Below are positions 12,490 through 23,910 of a stretch of DNA of 64,000 nucleotides, piece by piece. The first letter of the stretch is position 1; every line of letters begins with the position of its first letter. The position numbers and the translations under genes were made by a program. The stretch comes from Acanthosepion lycidas. Its lineage: Eukaryota > Mollusca > Cephalopoda > Sepiida > Sepiidae. The notes below the pieces were generated by a model that saw only the letters and a program-made list of their open reading frames with translations, was not told where the DNA came from and ran no database searches. The stretch lies in assembly GCA_963932145.1 (NCBI GenBank), contig OZ010593.1:29262396-29326395 (forward strand), written 5' to 3'.

Positions 12490-12688
12490 GACTAGGCAAA
12501 GATTTATCCCCTTGTAGGTTGCTGTTGTCAATCAAGGGTATAGGACCCAGTCTGTCCTATTATTCCAATCCTTAGCTGGGAGGAAAAGAGATGGGGTCAT
12601 ACCTTTCCCATTTGTGCATAAAGAAATACAAAAACCCAACTGAAATTCAACTTTCTAGTTTTTCATTCCAGGCTGTTATCCATTAGGC

Positions 12689-12700
<12 letters not shown>
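12490..12700 (-). mobile_element. SINE family B copy (inverted, tRNA-like part and body)
   Basis: Read on the minus strand it starts with 'ggcctaatggataacagcct' (A-box-like), 'agttgaatttcagttggg' (B-box region) and the shared 'gggaaaggtatgaccccat' body, as in the copies at 51.7 and 40.2 kb. The left side runs into 'gctatag'-type tail sequence. Confidence 0.6.

Positions 12701-12749
<49 letters not shown>
12700..12749. repeat. (TA)n microsatellite
   Basis: TA run abutting the A-box end of the inverted SINE. Confidence 0.95.
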
Positions 12750-12752
<3 letters not shown>

Positions 12753-12895
12753 TAAATTAAAATGAAAGAAGTTGTAATCCAAAAGTCAATAGATGAAAAA
12801 AATTAATGAGTACATAGCATTGTAATTTAGCCTAGTGCATGTCATATACATAACATCAATTAGCTAAGTGATAAATTTTATATTTGTATTAATCC

Positions 12896-12959
<64 letters not shown>

Positions 12960-12965
12960 TATATG
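12896..12965. repeat. (TA)n microsatellite
   Basis: Long TA run with a few interruptions at its right end. Confidence 0.95.
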
Positions 12966-13057
12966 TATATATATGATTTGTATATTTCTTTTTTTGTTTA
13001 TATAGGAGTGCTCTATTTTAAATACATTTAAAGTAACATTTTCTGATTACCCATTAA

Positions 13058-13341
13058 CAGACTGTTTCCCACAAAAAACAACAGTAGTAGAATGTCATAT
13101 AATAAAAAAAAAATAGGTGAATAGCAGAGGAAGAAATTGCAGTCTATGTATGGAAGAGAAACTAAAAATCATAGAATTTAGTAGCTGGAATGGTTTAATA
13201 AACATAACGAATTAAACTATTTTGAACTGTTGGCATGCTGATGCATTCCTTTTGAAAAACATGAAAATGAACTGTAACACTCAGGAGCATCCAAGGATAA
13301 CAAACACCCATTTTGAAAATCACACTGTGTGAAACAGTCTG
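13058..13341. mobile_element. TTAA-flanked MITE (piggyBac-type target site)
   Basis: A 284-bp element whose left end is CAGACTGTTTCCCACA and whose right end is the inverse of CAGACTGTTTCACACA. TTAA lies immediately outside both ends (13054-13057 and 13342-13345). TTAA target duplication is typical of the piggyBac superfamily. There is no coding capacity, so it would need a transposase in trans. The short terminal repeat does not by itself name the superfamily. Confidence 0.7.
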
Positions 13342-14439
13342 TTAATTAATCAAAAAATGTTATTTATTTGCTTCTTCCCATGCTCATTGTTGAAGGTCAG
13401 GGACCATGGACAACTAAACCAATTCTTATATCTCTGATTCTTTTCTGGAAAAAAAGAGTGATGTTGGTGGGTCCTGAATGCTCTTCCAATCATTAGTGAG
13501 AAGCTGGCCACCAAACCATAGCTCATCTGCCCTCATTACAAAAACAAAACTGTTGGCCACTTTACAGGTTGTCGTCAATGTGACTAAAGTGCTCAAATCT
13601 ATTTTGGTTTTAAAATCAGTCATCATTCTCCTAAACAGACTGCCAAACAAGGCTAACAAGCTCTCTCTACCTGTAATATCTATCGATCGATAAATAGACA
13701 TGAAGAGAATTAGATAGATAGATAGATGTGGACAAACACTAAAACAGAGAGATAGACAATTTCTGAAGTGAAGATATCCCTGAGGAAGATTTGACTATCT
13801 GGGGAAAGAGTAGATATGAATTGGTATTTATCTTTTCTTTTCTTGAATTAACAACATAATTTTCCTCTTGTGGAAAATACCAATCCATATCTATTAATTG
13901 TTAGAGAAGTCATTAAATTTTTTACTCTTCCCATTTGACATATTGCTCAATTAGGCTGGCTGTTTTATAAAATCCAAAATTGTATTCTCAAAATAATTCC
14001 AAATATCTATTGTGTGAATTAACAATAAATTTTATGTCTCTTTCACTCAGAACAGATATTTACCAAATTCAGCAGTTGGTTAAAACCTGAATCATCAAAA
14101 TATTGTTATCGTTTTTTATTTTTTATGTAGGGTTGGGATTTGGGGTTTGGCCACAAATAAAGAAAGTAGTCAGATTAAAATCCAGCATAACTATTACCAA
14201 AATAAGAACAGAACTTAATTTCCTACCCAGATTAAACTTTATTTATTTACTTAATTTCCTACCCAGATTAAACTTTATTTATTTGGTTTATATCAAGATA
14301 AAAAGAAAAAAGAATCATATACCAGCTGTACTTATTTAGCTGAAGCTTATATTAAAATAAAAACGCATCACATTGTCATTTAACCTGGTGAAAGTCATAA
14401 AGTTAGGTTTTTTTACTAAACTTAACTCAAGTTGGTCTT

Positions 14440-15000
14440 TGTTTGTTTATTGGCATATCAACACCTTATGGGTCATTTCATATCAAAATTTAATTTTCTT
14501 GAGAGCATTACTAATTTCATAAAAAAAAAATTACCAGCAATACATTTTTGTAAATGTAAATTTAGTGGCATATCCACACATTATGGGTCATTTAATACTG
14601 AAATTTAATTTTCTTGAGAGCATTACTAATTTCATTTACAAAAATGTATTACTGGTAATATATTTTTTGTTTTTTCAAAAATGTATTGCTGGCAATATCT
14701 TTTTACTATGAAAATGTATTGCTGGTATTTTTACTATAAAAAATGTATTTTTATACTTTCATAGTGTTTTGATCCCAGTTTGGGTGTTAACTATTTGTCT
14801 ATAGTTGGGACCCTAACATGTGCTACCACCCCAGATCAGGGTGGACCTGAGAATAACAGCAATTAAGAGGTGGTTCCTCATTCCTCAAAACTTCTCTATC
14901 AGAGGCCTTGCTGCCAGATGTAGTTTATCGTCATGCCCAAGATGGTCGAGCAGGTGTGTGAGGAGCAAACTAGGAAATTATTCTGTAAGACATTTGCTAT
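14440..15000 (+). repeat. Interspersed repeat D with internal short tandem units
   Basis: A segment with two 'ggcatatc...gggtcattt' blocks (14450 and 14565, about 117 bp apart), then several copies of a unit around 'aaaaatgtattgctgg', then a unique 3' part with 'gatcccagtttgggtgtta', 'aggccttgctgcc' and 'tagtttatcgtcatgccca'. The reverse complement of the whole order reappears at 34530-35000, and a variant at 44885-45330. It is therefore a mobile or amplified family of unknown type. No coding potential was recognised. Confidence 0.65.
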
Positions 15001-15009
15001 AATCTTTTC

Positions 15010-18000
15010 ATAGAATATTATTTACCAAGTTTAACTTAGTCTGGTATGAAAATCTAGTTATAGTTACACGATGGTAATAGTCTAATAGTTAATTAGTACT
15101 CTTAACTTAGTCAAGTAAATGGCTAGAATAAGAAAACTGTTTAATTCAAATTGGTCCACATGTAACTAATGTTAAAAAGCCTTAACAAAATCAACCACAT
15201 GACATCAACTGCGAAACAATTCTTCAATAAGTACAGCAATTCAATAAGTCATAGAGTTCACTAGTGTGAAAAGTCTTTCAAGATAAAGTGAATGGAAGAA
15301 CAAGTTAACTATGATTTTCTCTTATACATATGATGATAAAAAAAGTTTTACAATAAGTAAAGATAGTCTGATTTAAAAGCAGAGTAGAAAAATGTTTTTC
15401 CATAACAGGTCAGTATAAAAATATCGGGACAATATCTTTGATATACCATTAAATTTTAAGTTAAATGTAATATAACTTTCAGCAAATGAAGGCTGTAGCT
15501 CTTAAGGAGAACCATCTTTCTTTGGACCTCATAGACTAGCACCTTCTTTCCAGATATTGTAACAATTTTGTCACTGGATTGAATATTCCGGTAAAATATA
15601 TATACATGAACAGGAAAGCTAGCATTGGAATAGAACATTGCTATAAGTTGGTGAACATAAAATGATTCTAACGAATACATAAGTTTTGACTTTATACAAA
15701 GTTTTAATTCTGTTAAAATATTGTTGAACCCTATTTAAATAAGAAAAATTTTGAAATGTAACTACTATTTTCTTTCTTATTTATATATCCTTAAATAATT
15801 TACCCTATATGGAGAGGAAGAAGGAAAAAAAACTCATTAACCAACAAGTCTCTTCTAGTTGGTCATGACCTCAGTAACCTCATGACTGAAGATGACAAAT
15901 TACATACCAAAACTTATAGCCCTCTTACCTCTAAATACCTGGGGGTGTGAATGTTGGAATTAGATTCAAGATTAACAGAATACAATTAAAAGGACACTTT
16001 GGGAACACAATAGAAATACCTAAATTTTTTCAAAGAAATTGAACAAAAATACATAGAATATAATAAATAACTAAAATAAAAAAAAGTCAAATCCTTACCA
16101 GTTGAATAGTTAAAAGAGCTTGTAGACATATGCATAGAGAACAAACAAAAATAATTTTTTATTAGAAATAAAAACCTATACACTAACCAACAAGCTTGTT
16201 CTATCTGGCCAAATTTTGTGACTTTGTCAAGTGTACTTCCAAATTTTGTTTTCAACATTTTAAAAGAAAAGCCCGATGGGAGCACCAGTTTGGTTACCAA
16301 TGCAGCATTTAGTACTTGGTTACAAGGTACAAGTAGTACATATAGAATAATATGTTATAACAAAAAATCAGAATAAAGATATAAATAATTTTTAGATTAA
16401 TACATTTTCTAACAAATGTAACAAAATAATTTCAGCTTCATTTTACAATATATGTCCTCTCAATAGAGCTCCAATGTCCAGGTTATGAAACAAATGGTCA
16501 ATGACATATGTAAGCCAAAGGCAAAAAACTGACTATTGTAGTGCTGATAACTGTTTATGAAATACATGTTAATATCTTTCTTTATAGTAACAATTTTGTA
16601 TACTTCCAATTTATCTAACAAACTCCAAATTTTATTTTGGTTTATCCAGTAATTTTTTGATTGTACCATTTGGACATGCTGTCCTTTTTTTGCATGTATG
16701 CCTTTTTTTTCTTTTTTTTTTTGGAGTCATTTTCATTCTATGTTATAACATTGATATATCATTTGAAGAGATTGGTAGGTTTGCTATTATTCTAGGGTTG
16801 AGATCAAGTATTGATTAGCTAGGAACTTTTGTTTTTTGATATCATTTTCATGTTCTATGATAAGTTAGATTTATAATTTGAGATTTTCTCTCATTCAGCA
16901 AGAAACAATCTACTGAATATAGAGCCACTTTGCAATTTTTTCATATTAACATTGAACAGAAAGCAAAATAACAAGCATGTCTAACTTTTTCATGCAAAGC
17001 ACAAACAAATCTTATTTACCCCTTCTCTCATTGTTCCATTAATATTTACCAAGTCAGAGACAAAAAGCTAAGGAAAAATATTTATTCATATAATCCCAAA
17101 ATGACCAAGTGTGTTGAGTATGAATTCTATTTTTTTTATTATTCCTATTTTTCTCCATCATGTTGGCATTTGTTATTGAAGCTAAAATGATGAAAACAGT
17201 TTTCCCATGAGTCTTTGCCCAAGTAGAAATATTTCTTCTATGTTTATGAGGTAAAAGATTGCTTCTTTGATAGGTCTCAAGGCACCCTTAGGACAGCAAG
17301 AAGATTAAGTTTTGAAGTAAAAATTTATTATGTTTGTCTTCATTTCTCTTTGGGAAAGAGTATCAGATATAGTCCATATCCTCTTGATATCAGTTTAAGC
17401 TGACACCTTTTTTTTTCAATAGAATTTTACATAATAAAAATTTCCAAGTTTTTATCAGAAATCAAGAATATATGAATTTTATAAAAACACCTATGTTAGA
17501 ATGAGATTACAAATGAAACAACAAGTACCACTGGTGAGGTGAGGAGAATAGAAGACAAGAATTGTTAAGATAAAATTCTTTGTATTGCAGAATATGATCA
17601 GAATGTCTCTTTGTAAGCAAGGAAATCAACTAGGAGGAAGATGAGAGTTTATAGGACCTGAAGTTGATATGTCTAATGGGTTACTTGACCACGGTCACTG
17701 GTGGTGATGCGAACAGGTTGTATGTTTGTGTGTGGTGTTCTTAAAAGAAAATCTGGTGGATCATGACACATCATTTTTTTGTCATATTTTTACAAATTAT
17801 GGCAGCATTTGTTGTTGACTCCTTTTACATTGCATTTTATCTTTATTTTTAGGGGACTTGTTTTGTGAGCAGGTTGTGATGCTCAGAGCCTCTATGCAGA
17901 ATGAGATTTTTTTAATTTTATTTTTGCTTTCTTAGCATTCATATCTGACCAACATGTAGATTGATTCAGAAAGAAATGTAAATTGTATTATATAAATTTT

Positions 18001-19540
18001 AGGGAAACTGGTCACAATATATATAAAAAAAATGTCAGTTTTAACTGATCCCAGGAGGATATAGATCAACAACAATAAAAACTAAAACAGAAAATATTGC
18101 TTTTATATTTTTAAAATTTGATGTGTGGTATGTAAGACAAACTTGCTTGTTTTAAGTTAGAGGGCTACAGTTTTCTTTCATCACAGAATTGAAGGGGACC
18201 TTTGCTGTGAGATCAGCTTAGAGCAGATTTAGTGATGTGAAAGTAGTCATCTAGTTTATAGGAACCACACAAGAACAAGTTCTAGTCTTGGAAAAGGCAT
18301 ACAATTTACCTTTTAGTTAGAAATCTCATCCAATTATTATTTCATTTTCAAAATATTTTTCTTTATGTTGTGGAGATTAATGTTTATTTTTTTAAGCTGG
18401 TTGCGATGATTAAATATTAACATGTTCCTCTCCAACCACACTCAGCAGTTGGTACTCAAATGTAGGTAAAAGCTAAGATTTTAAATACTTATTGTCAAGG
18501 TAAGCAATCTGGCTAGACATTTAAAGTAGAAAGATTGTGTGTAAACACAAATTTTCCTACCCCAATGTAAAATCTTGATCTTGTAGAATTTGGTTCTAAA
18601 TTTGCACATTTTAAATATTTTTTGAAAGTGGAGATACTGTAACAGTATCGGAAATGGAATCAGTAGACCAAGTTCAAATTTTTATTCTGTTTTGTTTAAT
18701 TTGAGTGTAGAAATAACATGAAGCCATCTTTATCCAGACTTACTGAGCACTTTTACCTTGGATGTCAACCAGTCTAGAAGAAGGAAAATTCTGAATTTGT
18801 GGAGGTCAATTGCCCTCACTACTTTATATTAGACACAATGTCACAAAATAATAACAAGAAGGAACAAGAAGATTCAGACAAGAGAAATTGTACAAATAAA
18901 ATAGATTTTCATATAATAAATGTAGAAAACAATAGTTATGAATGTTGTTTAAAATGGTGAAATAAACTTGTCTTTTTAGATTTTTGTGTCAGGTAATGTT
19001 CCAGTTTGATAGACTGCAAGTTGTAAGATAATTAGTGTAATATTGTTTGTATTGAAAATAAACAGTTCAAAGTTTGTGGAAAAAGCATGTATAGGTGTGA
19101 TTTACATTGAGTTTGAACTTTGAGTGTTTGTCATTTCATTGTTTGCTGACATGAGTTTAGTTTGCATTGAATGAAGGAAATAGGCTATGGTTACGTTAAA
19201 AAGGATTTTTAGCTTATAGTCTGGACTTCCGTTGAAAGTTATTTTATGATGGTATTGGAAGACAGTTAAGTATGCTTTTCATTGTTTTTAATGAAAATTT
19301 CCTGTTTCTTAATACTTTGCTTAGCCTTTGGAAGGTATCTTTTGCTATTCCAATGCACCTTCACATTCCAATGCCCTATTTTTTGTCCTCTGTTAAAACA
19401 CTTCCTTGATATTTAAATTTTTCTACTTGTTTGACTTTATTATCTCCAATTTTGTAATTTGAGCTGTTCCTTTTGCTGACAACTGTATATTCTATCTTCT
19501 TACAATTAATGTTGGATCCTTTTTTTTCTCACTTTTCTTT
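15010..19540. other. Intronic AT-rich DNA, no recognised feature
   Basis: Long stretch of the 22-kb KChIP intron with many T-rich tracts on the + strand. No exon, RNA gene or known element was identified. A minus-strand open frame of 104 codons at 15986-16300 has no recognisable domain and lies in low-complexity sequence. Confidence 0.5.
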
Positions 19541-19544
19541 ACTA

Positions 19545-19645
19545 TTAGGTTGGTGCAAAAATAATGACGTAATAATGTCGTTTTTGACGTTAAAAAATAC
19601 ATAAAAAAACAACATTATTACGTCATTATTTTTGCACCAACCTAA
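19545..19645. mobile_element. MADE1-like mariner MITE
   Basis: A 101-bp near-palindrome with ends TTAGGTTGGTGCAAAAATAA in inverted orientation, flanked by TA on both sides (19543-19544 and 19646-19647). The first 16 bases equal the terminal repeat of the human mariner-derived MITE MADE1/Hsmar1 (from memory of that family). The copy at 58138-58240 is the same element, so this is a dispersed family. There is no coding capacity. It would form a long hairpin if the intron is transcribed. Confidence 0.9.
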
Positions 19646-19649
19646 TACT

Positions 19650-21150
19650 TTCGGTAAGATTTTTTTCATATTTATTGAAACTGTTTTTTGCAAATGATTT
19701 TTGAAGTTTGTAGCTTCTAGTTGTGGTTTTTGCTTTGAGGTGGTTTTATTTTGGAATCTTTGGTTAGTTAATTCCTGGTTCTTTGGGGAGTTTATTTTTT
19801 GGAGAAGACATAAAGATCTTTCAATAGAGGAGGTATATTAGATTGAGGATTTTTATGATCTCTCTGGAACTTTGGATTGATAGGTGATTTGGAGGTATTG
19901 TGAGAGGTGTAGGTCTTTGTTGAAAAGATGTTGGTAGCACACTTTGTTAATATTTTGTTTTTTACTATTTGGAATGATCATATTTTTGATGATTTGGATT
20001 TTGGAGGAATTAGCAGTGGCTGTGTTTTTTTTTGTTTTTTTTTGTTTTTTTTTACATAAATGTTGGCTTGTTTTTTGGTCATTTTTTTTAGTAGCCTTCC
20101 AATGAGTGTTTTGCATTTATCCAGTTTATTAGTGTTGGTTGTAATTAATAATATTTGCATATTTCTGGTTTGGAGGTGAAATACAACAGAAATGTATAAA
20201 CATTTATGTATTTCACCTGCAAAATTTCCTTTTCTTGCTTAGATATTGCATGTTAATGCATATGCCAGGTTGTTTCCATGGCAGCCCATTACTCTGTTGC
20301 ATTCTCAATCAGTGAGTGGTATCTTTCTATTCATGTCTCTTACACATTTCTCATCCCCTACATTTACCTGTGTGATGTCCATATCTCTCGCATTTGTAAC
20401 ATTTCAGAAGAAGGGCAGGATGGGTTTGGAATGTATTTAACCATTTTGTCTATCTTTTTTTTTGTAATCTATTTTGATTACTCTTTGTATTTTGTGGGTG
20501 TTGAATATGTATATGTGTGTTTTCACTTTTTTATGCTTAAGGTCTGTAACAGCTCAACTTTTGAGGCCAGTTTTCATTTCATCCGGTATGTTTGAGGTTT
20601 TTCACAATGTCCTTACTTGTATTTAGTGTTTGGCGTCTTTTGCTTTTATGTTGTCGAACATTCTCAACAATGCATGCTTCTTTTTTTCCCTTCAACAAAG
20701 AGATTTCCAGTCTTAATTTCTTTTTTTTTTTGCAGTGGGTGGGGTCAATCTGGAAGACATAACTTTTTCTATAATGAATCGTCTTGATAAGGAAATATCC
20801 CACATCAATTATAGCACCAAAAAGTCTTGGGAATCCATGCAAGATTGTTAAGCTCCATTAATCAGACTCAGTATATAATTCCTTGAAATGATTTATTATA
20901 GGTTATAGTTTTTTTCAAAGACCTTCATTGTCTAAGCTCCTTGCCCAACACAGAACACAATACCGGAAAAAAAAAAGAGGGAAACCCATTTACCTACATA
21001 TGATAGGAATATGCAAAAAATATATACACGTTTGATGTAAACTTGGAGCAACTGCAAACTGTTAGCTGCTCTATACAAGTTTTAACATAATGTCAAGTTT
21101 TTCACAGCCATGTTGAAATTTTTGAACTCTCAAGCTGATTGACCTTCAGT
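19650..21150. other. T-rich intronic DNA with an unassigned coding-like remnant
   Basis: The + strand is T-rich and the minus strand correspondingly A-rich, with lysine/asparagine-rich open frames at 19853-20160 and 20579-20842. These could be remnants of a retroelement ORF, but no domain is recognisable and low complexity explains much of the openness. A small hairpin, 'aggtgaaatac' with its inverse, lies at 20174-20218. Confidence 0.35.
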
Positions 21151-21170
21151 TACCACCTAGTGGCACATAT

Positions 21171-21632
21171 AATAATAATAGCTGGTCACTTGTATTTGAG
21201 GATATCCGTCTACTAGGATGGCTAGTCAATCCCTATTGCAGACGCTTGCTCAGGTACACTTGAGTTTGTTCAACACCCACATTGCCAACATGTGGTCTAT
21301 ACTGCAACTATGCTGAGCAGACCTTAGTTACATTTCTGGGAGTGAGAGTGTTATCTAACATGATCAACAACTTGAACAATGCCAGCATACTCAAACCTTT
21401 GGTCACAATGACTTGTGACTTTGTGCTAGCATAGCTATCAACAGCCCCAAAATTTCACACACAAGGCTTGGATCAACCTGTGGTATGGTTTTCAGGTACT
21501 TTCCAAAGGTGCTGCAGGCTCCAGACTGGTAACATCAGGAAATCTCCTTCCTGAGAAATCAACTGTGGTGAGATTCGAACCCGGGTCTCATGGTCAGAAA
21601 GCGAACGTTCTAACCACACAGCCATGCGCCCA
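21171..21632 (-). mobile_element. Full-length tRNA-derived SINE (family C) with 13-bp target-site duplication
   Basis: On the minus strand the element starts near 21632 with a tRNA-like head, GGGCGCATGGCTGTGTGGTT (A box: TGGCTGTGTGG), and a near-perfect B box GGGTTCGAATC at about 21573-21583. A roughly 350-bp body follows, and it ends in a (TTA)n tail at 21171-21180. TAGTGGCACATAT occurs directly on both sides (21158-21170 and 21633-21645): a 13-bp target-site duplication, the mark of LINE-mediated retrotransposition. The preserved Pol III boxes and duplication suggest a relatively young copy. A second partial copy lies at 4735-4826. Confidence 0.9.
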
Positions 21633-21769
21633 TAGTGGCACATATATGGACATAGGTACATTGGTGATCTTAAAGGCATCTGGATTTGAATAGCAAAGCC
21701 TTTAGAACCTCCATTTACACCTACTATGCTGATGACATATACTAACAGTCTTGATGGTATTTATCAATC

Positions 21770-21960
21770 CACCCACGGGGATCGAATGTGGCACAAGGCC
21801 TTTTTAATGTGGGTATCTCCGAGCCCGTAGGCCCAGCCAAAAATAAATAACCATCCAAACCCGCCGAGTCAGGCCAGTTCCATCAACCTCCCCCAACGAA
21901 ACCCTAACTAACAGTATTGATGAAGTCAAACATTTGGGGACAACCTTAAAAAAATAATTA
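21770..21960. other. GC-richer island of unknown nature
   Basis: Locally GC-rich against its surroundings ('ccacccacggggatcgaatg', 'gagcccgtaggcccagcc', 'ccgccgagtcaggcc'). On the minus strand 'cattcgatccccgtgggtg' resembles a Pol III B box, so a tRNA-derived repeat is possible, but no matching A box was found. Confidence 0.3.
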
Positions 21961-22359
21961 ATGAATTTCTTTCCTTGATCTATTGACTTGAATAGCAAAA
22001 ACATTAGGACCTGCTATGTTGAGATATAAGTGGTAAGATTTGGCATAACAATCCAATTAATTGGCTTGGGTCTTTCTGGCAACACATCTAGCCCGAGTAA
22101 GTGCTAAAGTAGAATATTGCAGTTTACATGGGGGGTACTTAGCCACTAAAATTCTTGCTTCTGGAATCATTAGTTACTACCCACAGTCAACAGGTGCTTC
22201 TTTTTATAGAGGATTTACACCTATGCAGTATCCTACTAACAGCACATACCATTATGTCAGTGATAATATTTGGTCAAGATAACTGGTAATGCAGGGAAAA
22301 CAGGAGTCATGCCATTACAAAGTGAGTCTTGGTGTAAATTGCTAATCTGTTTTACCAAT

Positions 22360-22367
22360 CAGTAAAT

Positions 22368-22436
<69 letters not shown>

Positions 22437-22455
22437 TATGTGTGTGTATTTACTG
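22360..22455. repeat. Palindrome with (TA)n core
   Basis: 'cagtaaatacacacacac' at the left and its inverse 'tgtgtgtatttactg' at the right enclose a TA run, giving a roughly 96-bp near-perfect inverted repeat. Confidence 0.9.
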
Positions 22456-22592
22456 ATAAAATATAGTTCTATAGTATGCTATATTTATGGGTTAAAGTGC
22501 TTAATATTTGATATAGAATGTATGTAAATATAAATATAAACAAAATTGAAGTCAATGCTCAGTGACAACAGTCTTTTTTGTGCATGAGGCAA

Positions 22593-23084
22593 GATCAAAA
22601 GGTATCAGGATTGCTGCTATTTTAACAGAGCTAAAGTATGCAGAGTGAACTCACTTGGCACAGATTCACTTTCAACTCGTATACACTAAGTTATAATGTT
22701 CTTGCTCACTTCTGTTGCTTATATCATTGCTTGGAAGTAAAGTAGTGTGTGGTTGTCTCACCACACCTCAGCGGTTCCATCAGTGGGCATGGCTTGTGCA
22801 GCAGTTTTTGGCAAAGACCAACATTCTCTAGATCCTACAACTGCCATAATCCCCATATCTCACCCCTTGGGACTTTTTCTATTTCAAAAATCAAATCCAA
22901 GAGAATTTGACAAGGCAACTGCTCTCTATCCCAAAAAATAAGTTACAGGAATGCTTCCATCAATGGAAATGACAGTGGGTAAAGTGTGTGGCTTCAGAAG
23001 AGGGATTACTTCAAAGGTGATTAAATGCCAAACTGATATGCATTGTAGTTATCTTTTTATAGCACCAGTCCTGATACTTTTGAT
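22593..23084 (+). mobile_element. Internally deleted mariner/Tc1-like element with transposase C-terminal relic
   Basis: The ends 'gatcaaaaggtatcaggat' (about 22593-22611) and, inverted, 'aatcaaaagtatcaggact' (about 23066-23085) form terminal inverted repeats. Inside, 22840-23020 translates to pieces such as 'HPLGLFLFQKSNPREFDKAT' and, after a stop, 'LQECFHQWK' and 'WVKCV'. These resemble the PDL-SPCDFFLFPK and QRRW-KC segments at the end of mariner-family transposases. The N-terminal and central catalytic parts are gone, so it is non-autonomous and dead. Confidence 0.65.
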
Positions 23085-23177
23085 TAAACTGTGTGTGTAT
23101 GTATGTATGTATGTATGTATATATATATATATATATGCATACACACACACACAGAGGGTCTAATCAAAAGTATCAGG
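23071..23177. repeat. Palindromic junction of two transposon ends with simple repeats
   Basis: 'ctgatacttttgatta' at 23071-23086 and its inverse at 23161-23176 enclose GT/TA/CA simple repeats, so two terminal-repeat copies face away from one another. Confidence 0.8.
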
Positions 23178-23211
23178 TGTTTCTTTTTATAGAAGGTTTG
23201 CACCAACCTAC

Positions 23212-23212
<1 letters not shown>

Positions 23213-23292
<80 letters not shown>
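23213..23292. repeat. (TA)n microsatellite
   Basis: About 80 bp of TA repeats with one CA interruption, 380 bp upstream of the next KChIP exon. Confidence 0.96.
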
Positions 23293-23297
<5 letters not shown>

Positions 23298-23672
23298 TCT
23301 ATGGAGAAGGTTATGCTAAGTAGATTTGTGAATATTTCTCTATCCAACAGGCGAAAACATCCAACATGCTTATCTGATTTGAAATCGGATTGTATTGTAC
23401 TTAATTTCAAGCAGGAAATATTTAATCCTATTATTTGCCAAGTGTTTTACGTCTATAAAAGGCAATCAATTCTGTGTTAAGGTTGAACCAATGTTTATCA
23501 TGCCTTCACAAATTTCAATTCTTTTTTTTTTTTTTTGCAACTTCTTATTCAAAGGAATCATGTTTATTGGATTTGAGCTGACATCTTTTGAGACCTGACA
23601 TTATAAAAGGCTAATTAAATCTGATTATAACAAAAACGCCAAACATATAAAATAACTTGTTTTTCTTTTCAG

Positions 23673-23885
23673 GAGTTTGTGATGGGTTTATCAGTGCTGT
23701 CCAGAGGAAGCCTACAAGAACGACTCCAATGGGCCTTCAACTTGTACGATATCAATGGAGATGGTATAATAACCAAAGATGAGATGACGGATATAGTGTC
23801 AGCAATATATGAAATGATGGGTCGTTTTACTGAGCCTACGGTTGATGAAAACACCGCTCGAGATCATGTTGAACGGGTATTCTCA
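23673..23885 (+). CDS. KCNIP: KChIP-like calcium sensor, exon encoding EF-hand 3 and the linker
   Basis: A 213-bp phase-0 exon (71 codons) between 'ttttcttttcag' (AG at 23671-23672) and GTAAGT (23886). It opens with [20 protein letters not shown], then [17 protein letters not shown], a canonical EF-hand 3 loop with ligands D, N, D, I, T and E at positions 1, 3, 5, 7, 9 and 12. It continues through 'IYEMMGR' and 'DHVERVFS'. MMGR and HVERxF are KChIP signatures that NCS-1 and visinin-like proteins lack. Its size equals the sum of the 108-bp and 105-bp vertebrate KCNIP exons, so it corresponds to the two joined without an intron. The first codon (Glu) completes EF-hand 2 at position 12. An alternative donor at 'gaacgg|gtattc' (23877) is weaker and would break the frame into the next exon. 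Confidence 0.9.
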
Positions 23886-23910
23886 GTAAGTATCACCAAG
23901 ACATATAAAG

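Noticed and set aside
13426..13701. 91-codon minus-strand frame with an overlapping 71-codon + strand frame
   Set aside because: No recognisable domain, no splice context and no second copy; open frames of this length are expected by chance in this amount of sequence.
15986..16300. 104-codon minus-strand frame rich in Phe, Tyr and Ser
   Set aside because: Looks hydrophobic only because of AT-rich codons; no motif or related copy was found.
23877..23878. Alternative splice donor 'gaacgg|gtattc' in the 213-bp exon
   Set aside because: Weaker consensus than GTAAGT at 23886, and it would lose the codons for F-S and shift the junction relative to the KChIP family.
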